NCBI RefSeq assembly: GCF_000331305.1
Contig: NZ_KB217480.1
Location: 174,864-238,863, forward strand
DNA from: Calothrix sp. PCC 7103
GTDB taxonomy: Bacteria > Cyanobacteriota > Cyanobacteriia > Cyanobacteriales > Nostocaceae
Length of the DNA: 64,000 bases
Reading direction: 5' to 3'
Positions 9,454 through 18,380 of the stretch are shown in pieces. A program made the position numbers and the translations under genes. A model generated the notes under the pieces. The model was not told the DNA's origin. It saw only the letters and a program-made list of their open reading frames with translations, and searched no databases. How positions within the stretch are numbered: position 1 is the stretch's first letter; each line of letters begins with the position of its first letter.

Positions 9454-9942
9454 ATGAGTTTTGAAGATCAATATCTTGATGTGCTACACAATATTGAAAG
9501 TACTATAGTCATGTATTATAAAGAACATCCTGATTTCATTGATGCTGAGACAGAAGCAGCATTGGAGTGGTTGATTAAGTATTATAATGCTTCATCTCAG
9601 GGTTTCACCAGCTCTTCTCGACAGCTAAAAGGAAATTCAGCCGAACTGGTTGAGGCTCTCAAAGTAGTTTGTGACTGGCGCCTGGGACGAGAACAATTGC
9701 CTTCAAGAGATGAAAAAGGAAATCCCGCTCCCGTAAATCTAGATATGGAAAATAAGACCCCATCGGAGATAGTTGCCTGTCTGAAACGGATTAAATCCTC
9801 CGTCAAGTTGTGGACAAAAAAGGGAGGAAGACAGGGGTATCTCAATTTTATTCAGCAGCATATTCCTCAAGAAACAACTTCGTCTCAAAAAGACCATAAC
9901 AATCCGCTCAAAGTCTTGCTTGGTTTATTCAAGAAACAGTAA
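9454..9942 (+). CDS. Hypothetical protein downstream of the relaxase (162 aa)
   Basis: Mostly helical, charged 162-aa protein with no signal peptide or membrane segment and no family I recognise. It lies 50 bp after the relaxase and is co-oriented, probably in the same transcript. It contains one in-frame GGCGCC like its neighbours, suggesting long residence in this genome. Confidence 0.6.
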   Translation: MSFEDQYLDVLHNIESTIVMYYKEHPDFIDAETEAALEWLIKYYNASSQGFTSSSRQLKGNSAELVEALKVVCDWRLGREQLPSRDEKGNPAPVNLDMENKTPSEIVACLKRIKSSVKLWTKKGGRQGYLNFIQQHIPQETTSSQKDHNNPLKVLLGLFKKQ

Positions 9943-10036
9943 AGCGGTATCTAGCTGAAAGAAAAGCGTACAAATGAACGGCTTGTTTTTCAATTAGAAC
10001 ATAACTATAAAAAAGATAGCAGGCGCAAGCGAGCGA

Positions 10037-10079
10037 AAGTTTTACCACAGACTACGAGACTTCAACCAAGAGCTAGAGC
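10037..10079 (+). pseudogene. Duplicated scrap of the relaxase C-terminus
   Basis: The segment encodes VLPQTTRLQPRA, closely matching the relaxase tail LLPQTTRLKPKA at 9340-9370. It shows that a second relaxase copy, or a local duplication, once lay here. Confidence 0.55.
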
Positions 10080-10397
10080 GCCAGTCCAGTAGAAGTAGTT
10101 GACATAAAAGTCTGATTATGAGTACCGTTAAAATCAGACATTAAGGTGCCTCGGTATTGATGCGAAGGCTAAATAATTTAATCTAAAATAAGCGTTTTGC
10201 CCCTACGCATAAATTTACGCTTCCGTCAATATATATTACTGGACCGGCGCTCTAGCTCCTTAAAATCAAGATTTAAACAAAGGACTAAAAGATGTTTTTG
10301 AATATATTTACGGCGCCGATAATTAATTTTATTTACTTGAGGAAAGGCGCCTCGATGAAAATGCATCCACCACGCATCTATTGTTGCTTGCCTTTTT

Positions 10398-10501
10398 ATA
10401 TCATGTCCGGGAGCGTAACCATAATAAAATCATTGTAGAGACGCGATTAATCGCGTCTCTACGTGACGTGGTAATTATGGGTAATCAACCGGACATGATA
10501 T
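10398..10501. repeat. MITE-like nested palindrome abutting the ATPase stop codon
   Basis: 104-bp element. Outer 13-bp inverted repeats ATATCATGTCCGG/CCGGACATGATAT enclose an imperfect second pair and a perfect 28-bp palindrome at 10435-10462 (arms GTAGAGACGCGATT). The last base coincides with the first base of the stop codon of the minus-strand gene at 10501, so the element may act as its terminator. Confidence 0.65.
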
Positions 10502-11994
10502 TACAATTCAACTGGTGCATCAGCTAAAAGTTTTTGAATTGTTAAAGGTTGAAATGTATACTCTAATTGCTTCTGATTAAATGGATTGAGATTAGCAATG
10601 CCAGACCGATTAAGTAAGTCTGCAAGTCCTACTGAATAACACTTACCATTATGTTTGATATTAATCATTTTTGTTGGCTTGACTATTGCAGTAAATGTTC
10701 CATCAGGGCGCTTTTCTAATGAAAGCGAACGTGCTGCTTCGCGCAACGCTTTCTCATATAATGACCAAACTCTAAGATTGTCACGCGATGGCCTGTTATG
10801 AGTTTTACTATTTCTGTCGATTAAATCTGAAAACACTAATTCATTAATCTGCCCAATATCATAGCGTAAGTTTTTTAATATTACGTTAGCTGGATACGCC
10901 GTTTGTAAGTATGAACGTAATGCTGGATTTTTACTAATACTATCATTTAATTTTTGTTCAATCTCTTGTATATTTTTCTCTAGTTCTTCCACAGGTTGAG
11001 TATAATTAACATTTTCTTTTGTAGATTTGTATGTCAAAAATTGCCCAATATACCAATGTAATATTTCAGGTTCATTCAATAAGATTGGTTGAAGATAAAC
11101 AGGCTTATAAAATATATCATCTTCATACTCATCTACATAATTACGGAAAGCTTCACCTCTACCAAAAAATATTATATTTTTTTGCGGATTAGTTTTAATG
11201 TATTCACGGGCTAAACTAAGAATGTGTAGTGATGAATTAGGATGAATTTCATCTAATCCGTCTATAATAATTGAGCTATTTTTACTAATATTTTTATCTG
11301 CAATATCCGATAATAATTGCATGAATTTTTTTTTGCTCTTGTCCTGTAGGCTAGCCATCTTACTTATTTCTATATCACCAATTTTTAAATCGGTAACAAG
11401 TTCAGTCATATGATGTTTTTTCTTTTGAACCGAGTTATAACGAAGAGAACCTACATCAACAATAGCTACTGATTTTATTTTTTTTAGGTAATCTACAACC
11501 GATGATTTCCCAACACCAGCAGAGCCATAAATAAAAAACAACTGATTCTTTTCATTAGCACGACGTTTTTCTACAAGCGCATCACGAAGATTAATAAGTT
11601 CTCTTGACTGATATATCAACATTTCACCGAGTGATATTGGTTTGCCATCGCTTTGCCATAAACTAGGAGGAAGATTAACTTTCTTTGATGAAAACTCTTG
11701 AAAAAAAGCTTGTTCTGCTGCTTGATATTTACTTGTATCGAACTTCGCAGAAATACATTCTGAGTTTATTGGTTTACTTGATACCCAATCCTTAATGCCT
11801 GGAATTACTCCGCCTTGACCAACGATTACTCCAAATAATGCCACTATTACACTAAATGCTGATAAAAAAATTCCAATAATTTGATAATGCTTCTTCGCAA
11901 ATTTTATAAGTTTGAACTTAGAGTTCTTGGAGTTCTTTCTAGTACTCGATTGAGGTGTTTTTTGTTGCTTCTTTTTATTGAACCCGAATTGCAT
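10501..11994 (-). CDS. Membrane-anchored P-loop NTPase (STAND/AAA-like)
   Basis: 497 aa. A basic, Ser/Lys-rich N-tail is followed by one transmembrane helix (about residues 38-60), then an NTPase with Walker A GSAGVGKSS (157-165), Walker B IIIDGLDEI (about 246-254) and a downstream GRGEAF segment typical of sensor strands. The C-terminal part is helical with no recognised effector. Such membrane-linked KAP/STAND-type ATPases often occur in signalling or defence modules; that function is inference. No GGCGCC occurs in the entire 1.5-kb gene, unlike its surroundings, which suggests recent acquisition. Confidence 0.75.
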   Translation of the reverse strand: MQFGFNKKKQQKTPQSSTRKNSKNSKFKLIKFAKKHYQIIGIFLSAFSVIVALFGVIVGQGGVIPGIKDWVSSKPINSECISAKFDTSKYQAAEQAFFQEFSSKKVNLPPSLWQSDGKPISLGEMLIYQSRELINLRDALVEKRRANEKNQLFFIYGSAGVGKSSVVDYLKKIKSVAIVDVGSLRYNSVQKKKHHMTELVTDLKIGDIEISKMASLQDKSKKKFMQLLSDIADKNISKNSSIIIDGLDEIHPNSSLHILSLAREYIKTNPQKNIIFFGRGEAFRNYVDEYEDDIFYKPVYLQPILLNEPEILHWYIGQFLTYKSTKENVNYTQPVEELEKNIQEIEQKLNDSISKNPALRSYLQTAYPANVILKNLRYDIGQINELVFSDLIDRNSKTHNRPSRDNLRVWSLYEKALREAARSLSLEKRPDGTFTAIVKPTKMINIKHNGKCYSVGLADLLNRSGIANLNPFNQKQLEYTFQPLTIQKLLADAPVEL

Positions 11995-12273
11995 TGACCA
12001 CTGCTCCTTTTGTTAAGTAAGGTAAAATATCTGTTATCTTGAGTTCAGAATATTAATTCTTGCCGTTTAACTAAACTTTAAGTCTGGTTAAGTTAATGTT
12101 AAGAAAATAATAAAATTTGATACATTTACTGAGTAAACATACGAGCTTTTACGTAGATACTTACTTTATAGAGAAAAATCCGGAAATATTCGCGACGGTA
12201 TCGAGTATCACATCATAATAATTTTTATCGAATTGGGCATCATCAAATAAGGCGCCTTTTTTTACCAAAACAA

Positions 12274-12531
12274 CTAACGAGCTTCACAAGAAATACCATC
12301 CTTGTCCGCATCAAAAGAACGTTTGGCGCCTTTTGGAGTAAAACCAACGCGCGTTCTCAAATTTTTATACCCTGCTTTATTTGCGGCGCCACATGTTTTA
12401 AAGCGAGACAATGTAGCTTCATTTTTAGAGATTTGAGAATTAGCTGCTAAGACAAAAGTTTGAGTAAATACTAATATTACAATTGCTGTTCCAAATTGTA
12501 ACGCGCGTATAACTGAGGTGAGTTTCAACAT
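12274..12531 (-). CDS. Exported Excalibur calcium-binding-domain protein
   Basis: 85 aa: signal peptide (to about residue 29, ending VLAAN), then the small Excalibur domain with the DxDxDG-type loop FDADKDGISCE and conserved cysteines (FKTCGAANKAGY...CE). Known Excalibur domains are extracellular Ca-binding modules often associated with nucleases. A second Excalibur gene follows upstream in the same orientation. Confidence 0.8.
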   Translation of the reverse strand: MLKLTSVIRALQFGTAIVILVFTQTFVLAANSQISKNEATLSRFKTCGAANKAGYKNLRTRVGFTPKGAKRSFDADKDGISCEAR

Positions 12532-12611
12532 CTTAATTAATTTAATAATGATTATCGAATATTTTGTACAAACTCAAGGAAAATGAATCCGGATAGAATT
12601 GGCGCCGTTAT

Positions 12612-12863
12612 TTATTTCTCACAACCAATACCATTTTTATCACGGTCAAATCCATGCGGGTCTGGTGGCAGCACTTTAAAGTTTTTCTTTTTAACATCAG
12701 AGCATTTTAAATCAGATATGTTTTGAGATATGCAAAAATCTGGGTATGCTGGGTCACAATTTTGTCCAGACGGCGCCTGTGTTTGTTGTTGCGAACTGAA
12801 AGGATTAAAGTTTATATAAGTCGCAACTGCAACGACTGTACCAACTTGTTTTTGTGCAAACAA
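12612..12863 (-). CDS. Excalibur-like protein, probably 5'-truncated
   Basis: 83 aa from a TTG at 12863. The C-terminal domain CSDVKKKNFKVLPPDPHGFD followed by RDKNGIGCE is the cysteine-bearing Excalibur/thermonuclease-tail type. The N-terminus lacks a basic signal start, and upstream DNA belongs to an aldo/keto reductase fragment on the other strand, so the original start was probably lost in a rearrangement near 12865-12900. Confidence 0.6.
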   Translation of the reverse strand: MFAQKQVGTVVAVATYINFNPFSSQQQTQAPSGQNCDPAYPDFCISQNISDLKCSDVKKKNFKVLPPDPHGFDRDKNGIGCEK

Positions 12864-12918
12864 TCTTTGAGATGGCGCCTGTTTTTATCTTGGCGTTGCG
12901 AACAAAGTAAACGCTGCC

Positions 12919-13101
12919 CAATTGGAGGGATTTGGGCGCCTGCTTTTTACTGCTACTCTAGAAGATAAAATTGCAGCTTTTGATCAACTTCAACAAGAAG
13001 GAAAAATTCTCTCTTGGGGTGTGAGTAATTTTGATGTACCTGACCTTGAAGCAGTTTATAAAATTGTGGGCGATGGTCGTTACGTCATCATTTGTCATTA
13101 G
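12919..13101 (+). pseudogene. Aldo/keto reductase fragment
   Basis: An open frame without start encodes LEDKIAAFDQLQQEGKILSW followed by GVSNFDVPDLEAV, the conserved aldo/keto reductase segment after the catalytic tetrad. It ends at TAG 13099. Both ends of the gene (NADPH site, catalytic Asp/Tyr/Lys/His) are missing. Confidence 0.75.
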
Positions 13102-13396
13102 TGTTAGCCGCTAGCTCTTTCAAGTAATAGCTGTGATGTTTACCATCGCGACGAAAACGTAAATATGGATATGGTCCATACCCATTGATAACCTTCCACT
13201 CAATCCGTGAACCACCACGGGCGCCGCACTTCGGTTTTGAGGTTTGATTATCCGGCTGTTCGCCATCAACTGCTTCCACTAATGCGGACAAGGCAAATGA
13301 TAATTCTTCTATTTCACCTAAAGGTAGTTGTGCTGCAAATTGTAGGATTTGCTCAACTGAATGCGGTGTCTCTACAGTGAATTTTTGCTTACCCAT
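13088..13396 (-). CDS. DUF6788-like small protein (102 aa)
   Basis: The C-terminal half has the pattern IEWKVINGYGPYPYLRFRRD-GKHHSYYL, resembling DUF6788-type proteins. The N-terminal half is a short helical segment. Function unknown. The gene diverges from the XRE regulator at 13596, with two palindromic operators in between, and its 3' end overlaps the reductase fragment by 14 bp on the opposite strand. Confidence 0.55.
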   Translation of the reverse strand: MGKQKFTVETPHSVEQILQFAAQLPLGEIEELSFALSALVEAVDGEQPDNQTSKPKCGARGGSRIEWKVINGYGPYPYLRFRRDGKHHSYYLKELAANTNDK

Positions 13397-13470
13397 GTTA
13401 CTGAAGTTGAGGTAGATACTTGTAGGAAGAGCGGTTAAAACTGGTACAAAGATTTTTTATCTAAATTTAT

Positions 13471-13510
13471 TATAGCATTCAAGGCTATATATATAGCATT
13501 TAACGCTATA
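13471..13510. promoter_or_regulatory. Tandem palindromic operators between divergent genes
   Basis: Two 19-bp palindromes, TATAGC-N7-GCTATA, at 13471-13489 and 13492-13510. Their centres are 21 bp (two helical turns) apart. They sit between the DUF6788-like gene and the XRE gene and are the likely binding site of the XRE protein. Confidence 0.6.
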
Positions 13511-13595
13511 TATGTTTTGATTTTGTTATTGTTGCAATTTCCTTGACTGCACTCGCGCTATGCTAGAGAAACAAGTTGTATTGATGCGTGATTAA

Positions 13596-13856
13596 ATGAG
13601 TGCTGTATTAAATGCGACAAGTGTAGGGTGGAAATTACGCGAAGTAATGGCGCGTCGTAAAATAACCAATAAAGCGCTAGCCGATGAACTGGGCATTCAC
13701 CAAACAACTGTGTCGCGGTTAAAAACTCAGGATGTATTACCAGAAATTGGTGGTTCAATGCTGGGACAAATTATTGATGCAATTAATAATTTGAGTAAAA
13801 ATAGCTACGGTGCCTGTGATTTATCCGAGTTAATCGAATTAACAAAGAAAATTTAA
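13596..13856 (+). CDS. XRE-family HTH regulator (86 aa)
   Basis: A single helix-turn-helix: KITNKALADELGIHQTTVSR (about residues 23-42). Short and cytoplasmic, like Cro/C1 repressors and antitoxins. The twin palindromes upstream suggest autoregulation and control of the divergent gene. A hairpin 30 bp after the stop may terminate it. Confidence 0.8.
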   Translation: MSAVLNATSVGWKLREVMARRKITNKALADELGIHQTTVSRLKTQDVLPEIGGSMLGQIIDAINNLSKNSYGACDLSELIELTKKI

Positions 13857-13885
13857 AGTATATTTTTTGACAAGTTAAACAGTTT

Positions 13886-13922
13886 ATTAGGGTGCGTTTA
13901 GGATTAGCGAGCGCACCCTAAT
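13886..13922. terminator. AGGGTGCG hairpin, possible terminator
   Basis: Inverted repeat TTAGGGTGCG/CGCACCCTAA around a 15-nt loop, 30 bp after the XRE stop. It is the first of a family of AGGGTGC...GCACCCT hairpins repeated through 14.5 kb and again at 33104-33145. No U-run. Confidence 0.5.
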
Positions 13923-13963
13923 TACTGCGAAATTACTTACTAACCTAGTATACTTTTTCACAG

Positions 13964-14204
13964 TATGTTAAATTAGTTAGGGTGCAGTTAAAGACGTTAA
14001 ACGCACTTTAACTAATCTAAAACCTAATAAATGCAATAATTTTAGGCGCCTGCTTATATCGAATTCATAATTTCAGTAAAGTATATTTTACATCACAGTT
14101 GATAAAATTATTAGGGTGCAATTATAAGCGTTAGATGCACCCTAACAAATAGGAAAGTCCAAAACTTTTATCTATTAAGTCAGGCGCCGATTCTAAATCA
14201 AATC
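13964..14204. repeat. 269-bp-period tandem repeat, copy 1
   Basis: About 240 bp nearly identical to 14233-14473. Contains two AGGGTGC hairpins and GGCGCC palindromes and no coding frame. Confidence 0.75.
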
Positions 14205-14232
14205 TCCTATATAAAGTATAAAAAATATCACA

Positions 14233-14473
14233 ATATGTTAATTAGTTAGGGTGCAGTTAGAGACGTTAAACGCACCCTAACTAATCTAAAACCTAATAAA
14301 TACAATGATTTTAGGCGCCTGCTTATATCGAATTCATAATTTCAGTAAAGTATATTTTACATCACAGTTGATAAAATTATTAGGGTGCAATTATAAGCGT
14401 CAGATGCACCCTAATTAATGGAAAAATCCAAAACTTTTATCTATTAAGTCAGGTGCCGATTCTAAATCAAATT
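14233..14473. repeat. 269-bp-period tandem repeat, copy 2
   Basis: Second copy. A partial third hairpin (about 14490-14527) follows. The stretch 13860-14640 has no gene. Confidence 0.75.
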
Positions 14474-14645
14474 TTCTGGTGTGTAAATTTGTTAGGGTGT
14501 ATTTAGACGAAGTGTTAGCACCCTAATAATATGAGATTTAACAAGCAGCAGGATTTCTTAATAGGCGCCTGAATAAAGTAAGCTATCTAGTCGAAGTATG
14601 TTTTGATACTAACTATTTAAATCTTCTTTAGTATACATCACTGGT

Positions 14646-14903
14646 TTAATAATTAGACTGACTTAAATCAAATAATCTTCGTATATGTGGCGGAACCTTA
14701 GTATTGATAATTTTTTGAATCTCTAGAAGAGCATCGATTTCGCAGAGTCGATCTAAATAGCGTTGCTCTGGCTGACGCGGTTCACTGTGAGCAAACCAAG
14801 ATTTGACAAGCTGAATCGATACGCCCAGTACTTCGGCTAGTTCAGCTTGAGTAATTTTGTACTTAATAAGAAATTCACGGGGATGCGAGATAGTATCATT
14901 CAT
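14646..14903 (-). CDS. Small HTH regulator, paralogue 1
   Basis: 85 aa from ATG 14903 (a TTG at 14945 would add 14 residues). The HTH ITQAELAEVLGVSIQLVKSW is followed by the conserved PRQPEQRYLDRL...EIDALLEIQK. The paralogue upstream (14978-15268) has the same layout. Tandem, co-oriented, probably from one duplication. DNA binding is clear from the fold; the target is unknown. Confidence 0.7.
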   Translation of the reverse strand: MNDTISHPREFLIKYKITQAELAEVLGVSIQLVKSWFAHSEPRQPEQRYLDRLCEIDALLEIQKIINTKVPPHIRRLFDLSQSNY

Positions 14904-14977
14904 ACTTTGAGTCGCTTTGTTACGAAAAGCTACCTGAGAATGCAACTATACTAAAACAAAAATATGAATTCTACAGT

Positions 14978-15268
14978 CTAACTATTAGAGTCATTATTAA
15001 AATTAAATAATTCTTGCAGATGGGGGGGCAGCTTTTCGTCAATCACCTTTTTTATCTCAAGGAGAGCGTCGATTTCCGCAAGACGGTCTAAGTAACGTTG
15101 TTCTGGTTGACGAGGACTTTCGCGGGCAAACCAAGTACGCACAAGCCCTATAGACACGCCTAATAGATCGGCGAGTTGAGGCTGAGATAAACCGTATTTT
15201 TTTATGAAGGCACGTGGATGCAAGGTTTTAGTATGAATGTGGCGGATAAATGGTAGCAGCATAAGCAT
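14978..15268 (-). CDS. Small HTH regulator, paralogue 2
   Basis: 96 aa. The HTH LSQPQLADLLGVSIGLVRTW is followed by the same SPRQPEQRYLDRLAEIDALL block as its neighbour. Start at ATG 15268 or 15262; the TTA-rich region upstream holds a TATACCACT palindrome at 15302-15330, a probable operator. Confidence 0.72.
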   Translation of the reverse strand: MLMLLPFIRHIHTKTLHPRAFIKKYGLSQPQLADLLGVSIGLVRTWFARESPRQPEQRYLDRLAEIDALLEIKKVIDEKLPPHLQELFNFNNDSNS

Positions 15269-15301
15269 CACTTGAAAAGCGAAGAAAAATTTTAGACTAT
15301 A

Positions 15302-15330
15302 TATACCACTCTAACTATTCAAGTGGTATA
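15302..15330. promoter_or_regulatory. TATACCACT palindrome upstream of HTH gene
   Basis: TATACCACT (15302-15310) and AGTGGTATA (15322-15330), perfect arms with an 11-bp spacer. A further single site TATACCACTT occurs at 15535-15544 ahead of the divergent replication genes, suggesting one regulator controls both sides. Confidence 0.5.
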
Positions 15331-15617
15331 GTTGATTTAAATAACTATTTAATGTAGCGTTAGTAGTTATATACGCAAAAAAAAGCCTGCCTGAGAGCAG
15401 ATAAACTATAACTTCCCTTAGTGCCCCGCAGTACCCTGCTTAGTCCAGCTTAGTTTTAACCACTTAGCTAGCTATGTGGAGTTTAATTACTCCTGGGACA
15501 AAAGTTCGCCTAGTCTTGCTTAACAGACAGATTCTATACCACTTATATTCTAAGGGAAATATCAAGTATTATCAAGCAACAGGTCAGGCGCCTTTAATCA
15601 AAAGGATGCACCCTGCC

Positions 15618-15869
15618 ATGTCTAACCAATCTGCTAAATCCATCCGTCCAACCAAACAACAGCTAATTCAAGGATTAGAAACAATTAAGAGCGCCTGGAC
15701 ACTCACTCCAGTCAACGTGAACGAGGAATCATGCCGCAAACAGTGGTCAACTGAGGCACCACTAACAATCAAACAAATCACGCTCATAATTCCTCATGGT
15801 CGTGCGCTTGGCTATGGTGTTCGTACAGGCGCCGAAGAACTACTCCAAGAAAAAAGTGTTGGAGAGTAG
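15618..15869 (+). CDS. Small protein coupled to the primase/helicase gene
   Basis: 83 aa from ATG 15618 (MSNQSAKSIRPTKQQL); ATG 15606 is an alternative. Hydrophilic, no family recognised. Its stop lies 3 bp before the ATG of the next gene and its last codons supply that gene's GGAGAG ribosome-binding site, so the two are translationally linked. Confidence 0.6.
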   Translation: MSNQSAKSIRPTKQQLIQGLETIKSAWTLTPVNVNEESCRKQWSTEAPLTIKQITLIIPHGRALGYGVRTGAEELLQEKSVGE

Positions 15870-15872
15870 AAT

Positions 15873-18302
15873 ATGCGTAGCAAACCTATTCCTACTCGGC
15901 GCCATAATCCTTGTTTCAGATGTGGCGACATCACAGGCAAATGCCGTGAGCTTAATGACCTCCACATGTGTATGGAGGGTGTGGACGGACACGATACTCC
16001 ACCAGGCTTCCAATTCATTGGGAATACCAAAGATGGTATGTGGGGTATGTTTGTACCTCAAGGGTCAAATACAGACGAATTTTCTAATCGGCGCCAAGAA
16101 CTTTCTCAGATTGCGCGCATTCGTAAAGAGGCAGAACGCAAACAATTACCACGTTTATTGAGTACATCTGAACGTGATGGCGCCATTCATCAAATTTTGT
16201 CGCAGTTAAATTTGTTTGCGAACCATCGTGAAGATTTGAAACGTCGTGGATTAACCGACGAGCAAATAAATCTTGGGATGTTTAGAAGTGTTGTACAGTG
16301 GCAAAAACTTGATTTTCAGGTTAATCACAAACTAGCTGGTGTTTCGATTAATGGTGATTCCCTCATTACCCAACCGGGATATATCTGTCCTGTGTGGGCG
16401 CCCAACGGAGAAATCATCACTTGGCAGTTACATTCGGATGATGTAGAAACTGGTAAGTACAAATGGGCATCATCCCAAACTAAAAACCGCCCCAATGGAG
16501 CAACATCGCACTTAATCAATGGGGAGTTACCAATTACTTGTTGCCGTCCTGTTGATGGTACAACATCCAAACGGGTACGCCTCAACGAAGGTATTTTAAA
16601 ACCTTGGATATCCGCACAAAAACGTGGGGAAATTGTTCTGGGCGCCGCAGGTGGAAACTTCGCAGGTTCTCCTCAAACCTTAGAATCTTATCTTGATCAA
16701 CTTGCAGCAGAACTTGGAGGTATTGAAGAAATAGTACTTGAAGTTGATGCAGGCGCCGTTGCCAATAGTCATGTGATGCGTCAATATCGTCGTACTAATC
16801 AACTGTTGAATAAATTAGGCTATGAGTTAAAGATTGGTTGGTGGGGTCAATATACAAAGGGGACATCCGACCCTGATGAGTATGATGGCGCCATTGAAAT
16901 AATTACGTGGTCAGAGTTCGAGGCTTTACACCGTAGTACTCAAAATCACTTTGAGGATATTAAGCATGAATTGAAAAAGCTTGGAAGATATTTATCCAAA
17001 CAGTTTAAGGGATTTGGTGAACAACCAGCAAAATCCTCTGTTAAAAAGGCGCCTGTATTTATCTACAAGCTCGGTAACTTACCAACTCCCGAAGAGTATA
17101 TTGATTTGGGATTGCCAAGAATACAATATACTGCGGAACAGCGGTTATCAATTTGGTTAGAGGCTGTTGAGAAAGAGTGGCATGATATTCTAGATTTATC
17201 GGCGCCTGGTTTGGGTAAGTCATACACTGCTGGTTTAACAGTAGCTGAGGACTTTGAAGTTGAACGTTTGTATTATTTGGCTACAGACCATCGTAATCCG
17301 ACCACAGAAACTGTTGAGCAAAACTATGTAGATTTGGTGATTCGCCACAATGGTTTAGAAATAGATGATACCCGTAAAACAGCTTGCGGTGAACCTTTCA
17401 AGGTACATCCGAGAAAGAAATCAAACGTCAAATTAACACCGGGAAATTGTCATCGTCACCATTTATTTAATGAACTCAAAGCTAAAAACATACCCCACAT
17501 AGAAAGTGGTGATTCACCGATATGTTTGGGTTGTTCGTTATTTAAAGCTTGTCAAACTTCAAGTGGTTATGGTTACGGGTTCCGCAATCAAAGATGTCAC
17601 ATATTAGCTAGTCCACAAATCCGCGCGCATCCTGATAGTTTGCCATTTGCAGATGAATACAAATATTCAGAATGTGGATTATTTTGGGATGAAGCTTCAA
17701 CACTAATCAAAACACACACTTCAATTTCTGTTACACTTGCCGACTTCAACCAAACGATTGGACAGTTAAGTCTAGAAAATCCCGAAGCAATCGAGCAGTT
17801 ACGCCCAGTACTAACGGTTATCAAATCGTTACTTAATCAAGAATTAAAGCCACCAAGCAGATACGGGTTTGATTCAGGCGCCATATGGGAGTTGTTACCA
17901 CAGGTGCCTTCTAACCTCAACGAAATCATTGAGGAATTAGAAGAAGACTTGGCACCTGATTTGGACTTCCTCAGAGAATCTGCGGACAAGGTAAGTATAG
18001 AAGGTCTAGAGGATGGAGCAAAAAAGGCAGCTAAATTTGCTAACCGCATGTTCCGCCAAGAACACAATCAAAGAACCAAGACCACATTGCAAGAAGTTAC
18101 CCTCAATTGGTTGGCGCCTCTACTACAAGTGTGGGGTAAAGAGAAAGTGGGCGCCTATGGTTGGGAACAGTTTAACCAAATGGTTGGGGAGCAAGTTCCA
18201 CAAATCAAAGCATCCTTGCTTGCTTATTTAATCGAGGTCTTACCGAGTGAAATTAGGGCGGTCTTTATCAATTTGGCTACCAGTAATCTCAAGGTTACGT
18301 AG
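15873..18302 (+). CDS. Plasmid replication primase/helicase-like protein (DUF3854-type), C-terminally short
   Basis: 809 aa. N-terminal zinc-ribbon-like cysteines (CFRCGD...CREL...CM). Then a DUF3854/Toprim-like region (HREDLKRRGLTDEQI, a GWWGQYTKG segment, and EIVLEVDAGA as the acidic Toprim motif). A P-loop follows, SAPGLGKSY (about residue 443), a cysteine cluster CLGCSLFKAC, and Walker B LFWDEAS (about 607). No helicase motifs III-VI follow before the stop at 18302, so the protein appears to lack its second RecA-like half. The large cyanobacterial plasmid primase-helicases are longer. Many in-frame GGCGCC. Confidence 0.72.
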   Translation: MRSKPIPTRRHNPCFRCGDITGKCRELNDLHMCMEGVDGHDTPPGFQFIGNTKDGMWGMFVPQGSNTDEFSNRRQELSQIARIRKEAERKQLPRLLSTSERDGAIHQILSQLNLFANHREDLKRRGLTDEQINLGMFRSVVQWQKLDFQVNHKLAGVSINGDSLITQPGYICPVWAPNGEIITWQLHSDDVETGKYKWASSQTKNRPNGATSHLINGELPITCCRPVDGTTSKRVRLNEGILKPWISAQKRGEIVLGAAGGNFAGSPQTLESYLDQLAAELGGIEEIVLEVDAGAVANSHVMRQYRRTNQLLNKLGYELKIGWWGQYTKGTSDPDEYDGAIEIITWSEFEALHRSTQNHFEDIKHELKKLGRYLSKQFKGFGEQPAKSSVKKAPVFIYKLGNLPTPEEYIDLGLPRIQYTAEQRLSIWLEAVEKEWHDILDLSAPGLGKSYTAGLTVAEDFEVERLYYLATDHRNPTTETVEQNYVDLVIRHNGLEIDDTRKTACGEPFKVHPRKKSNVKLTPGNCHRHHLFNELKAKNIPHIESGDSPICLGCSLFKACQTSSGYGYGFRNQRCHILASPQIRAHPDSLPFADEYKYSECGLFWDEASTLIKTHTSISVTLADFNQTIGQLSLENPEAIEQLRPVLTVIKSLLNQELKPPSRYGFDSGAIWELLPQVPSNLNEIIEELEEDLAPDLDFLRESADKVSIEGLEDGAKKAAKFANRMFRQEHNQRTKTTLQEVTLNWLAPLLQVWGKEKVGAYGWEQFNQMVGEQVPQIKASLLAYLIEVLPSEIRAVFINLATSNLKVT

Positions 18303-18380
18303 CAATCCGCGCGCTTCAATCAAACAGTTCGCTTGCTCCATATTGAAAATGCGAACTGTCTTTATATCTAAGTTTTATCA

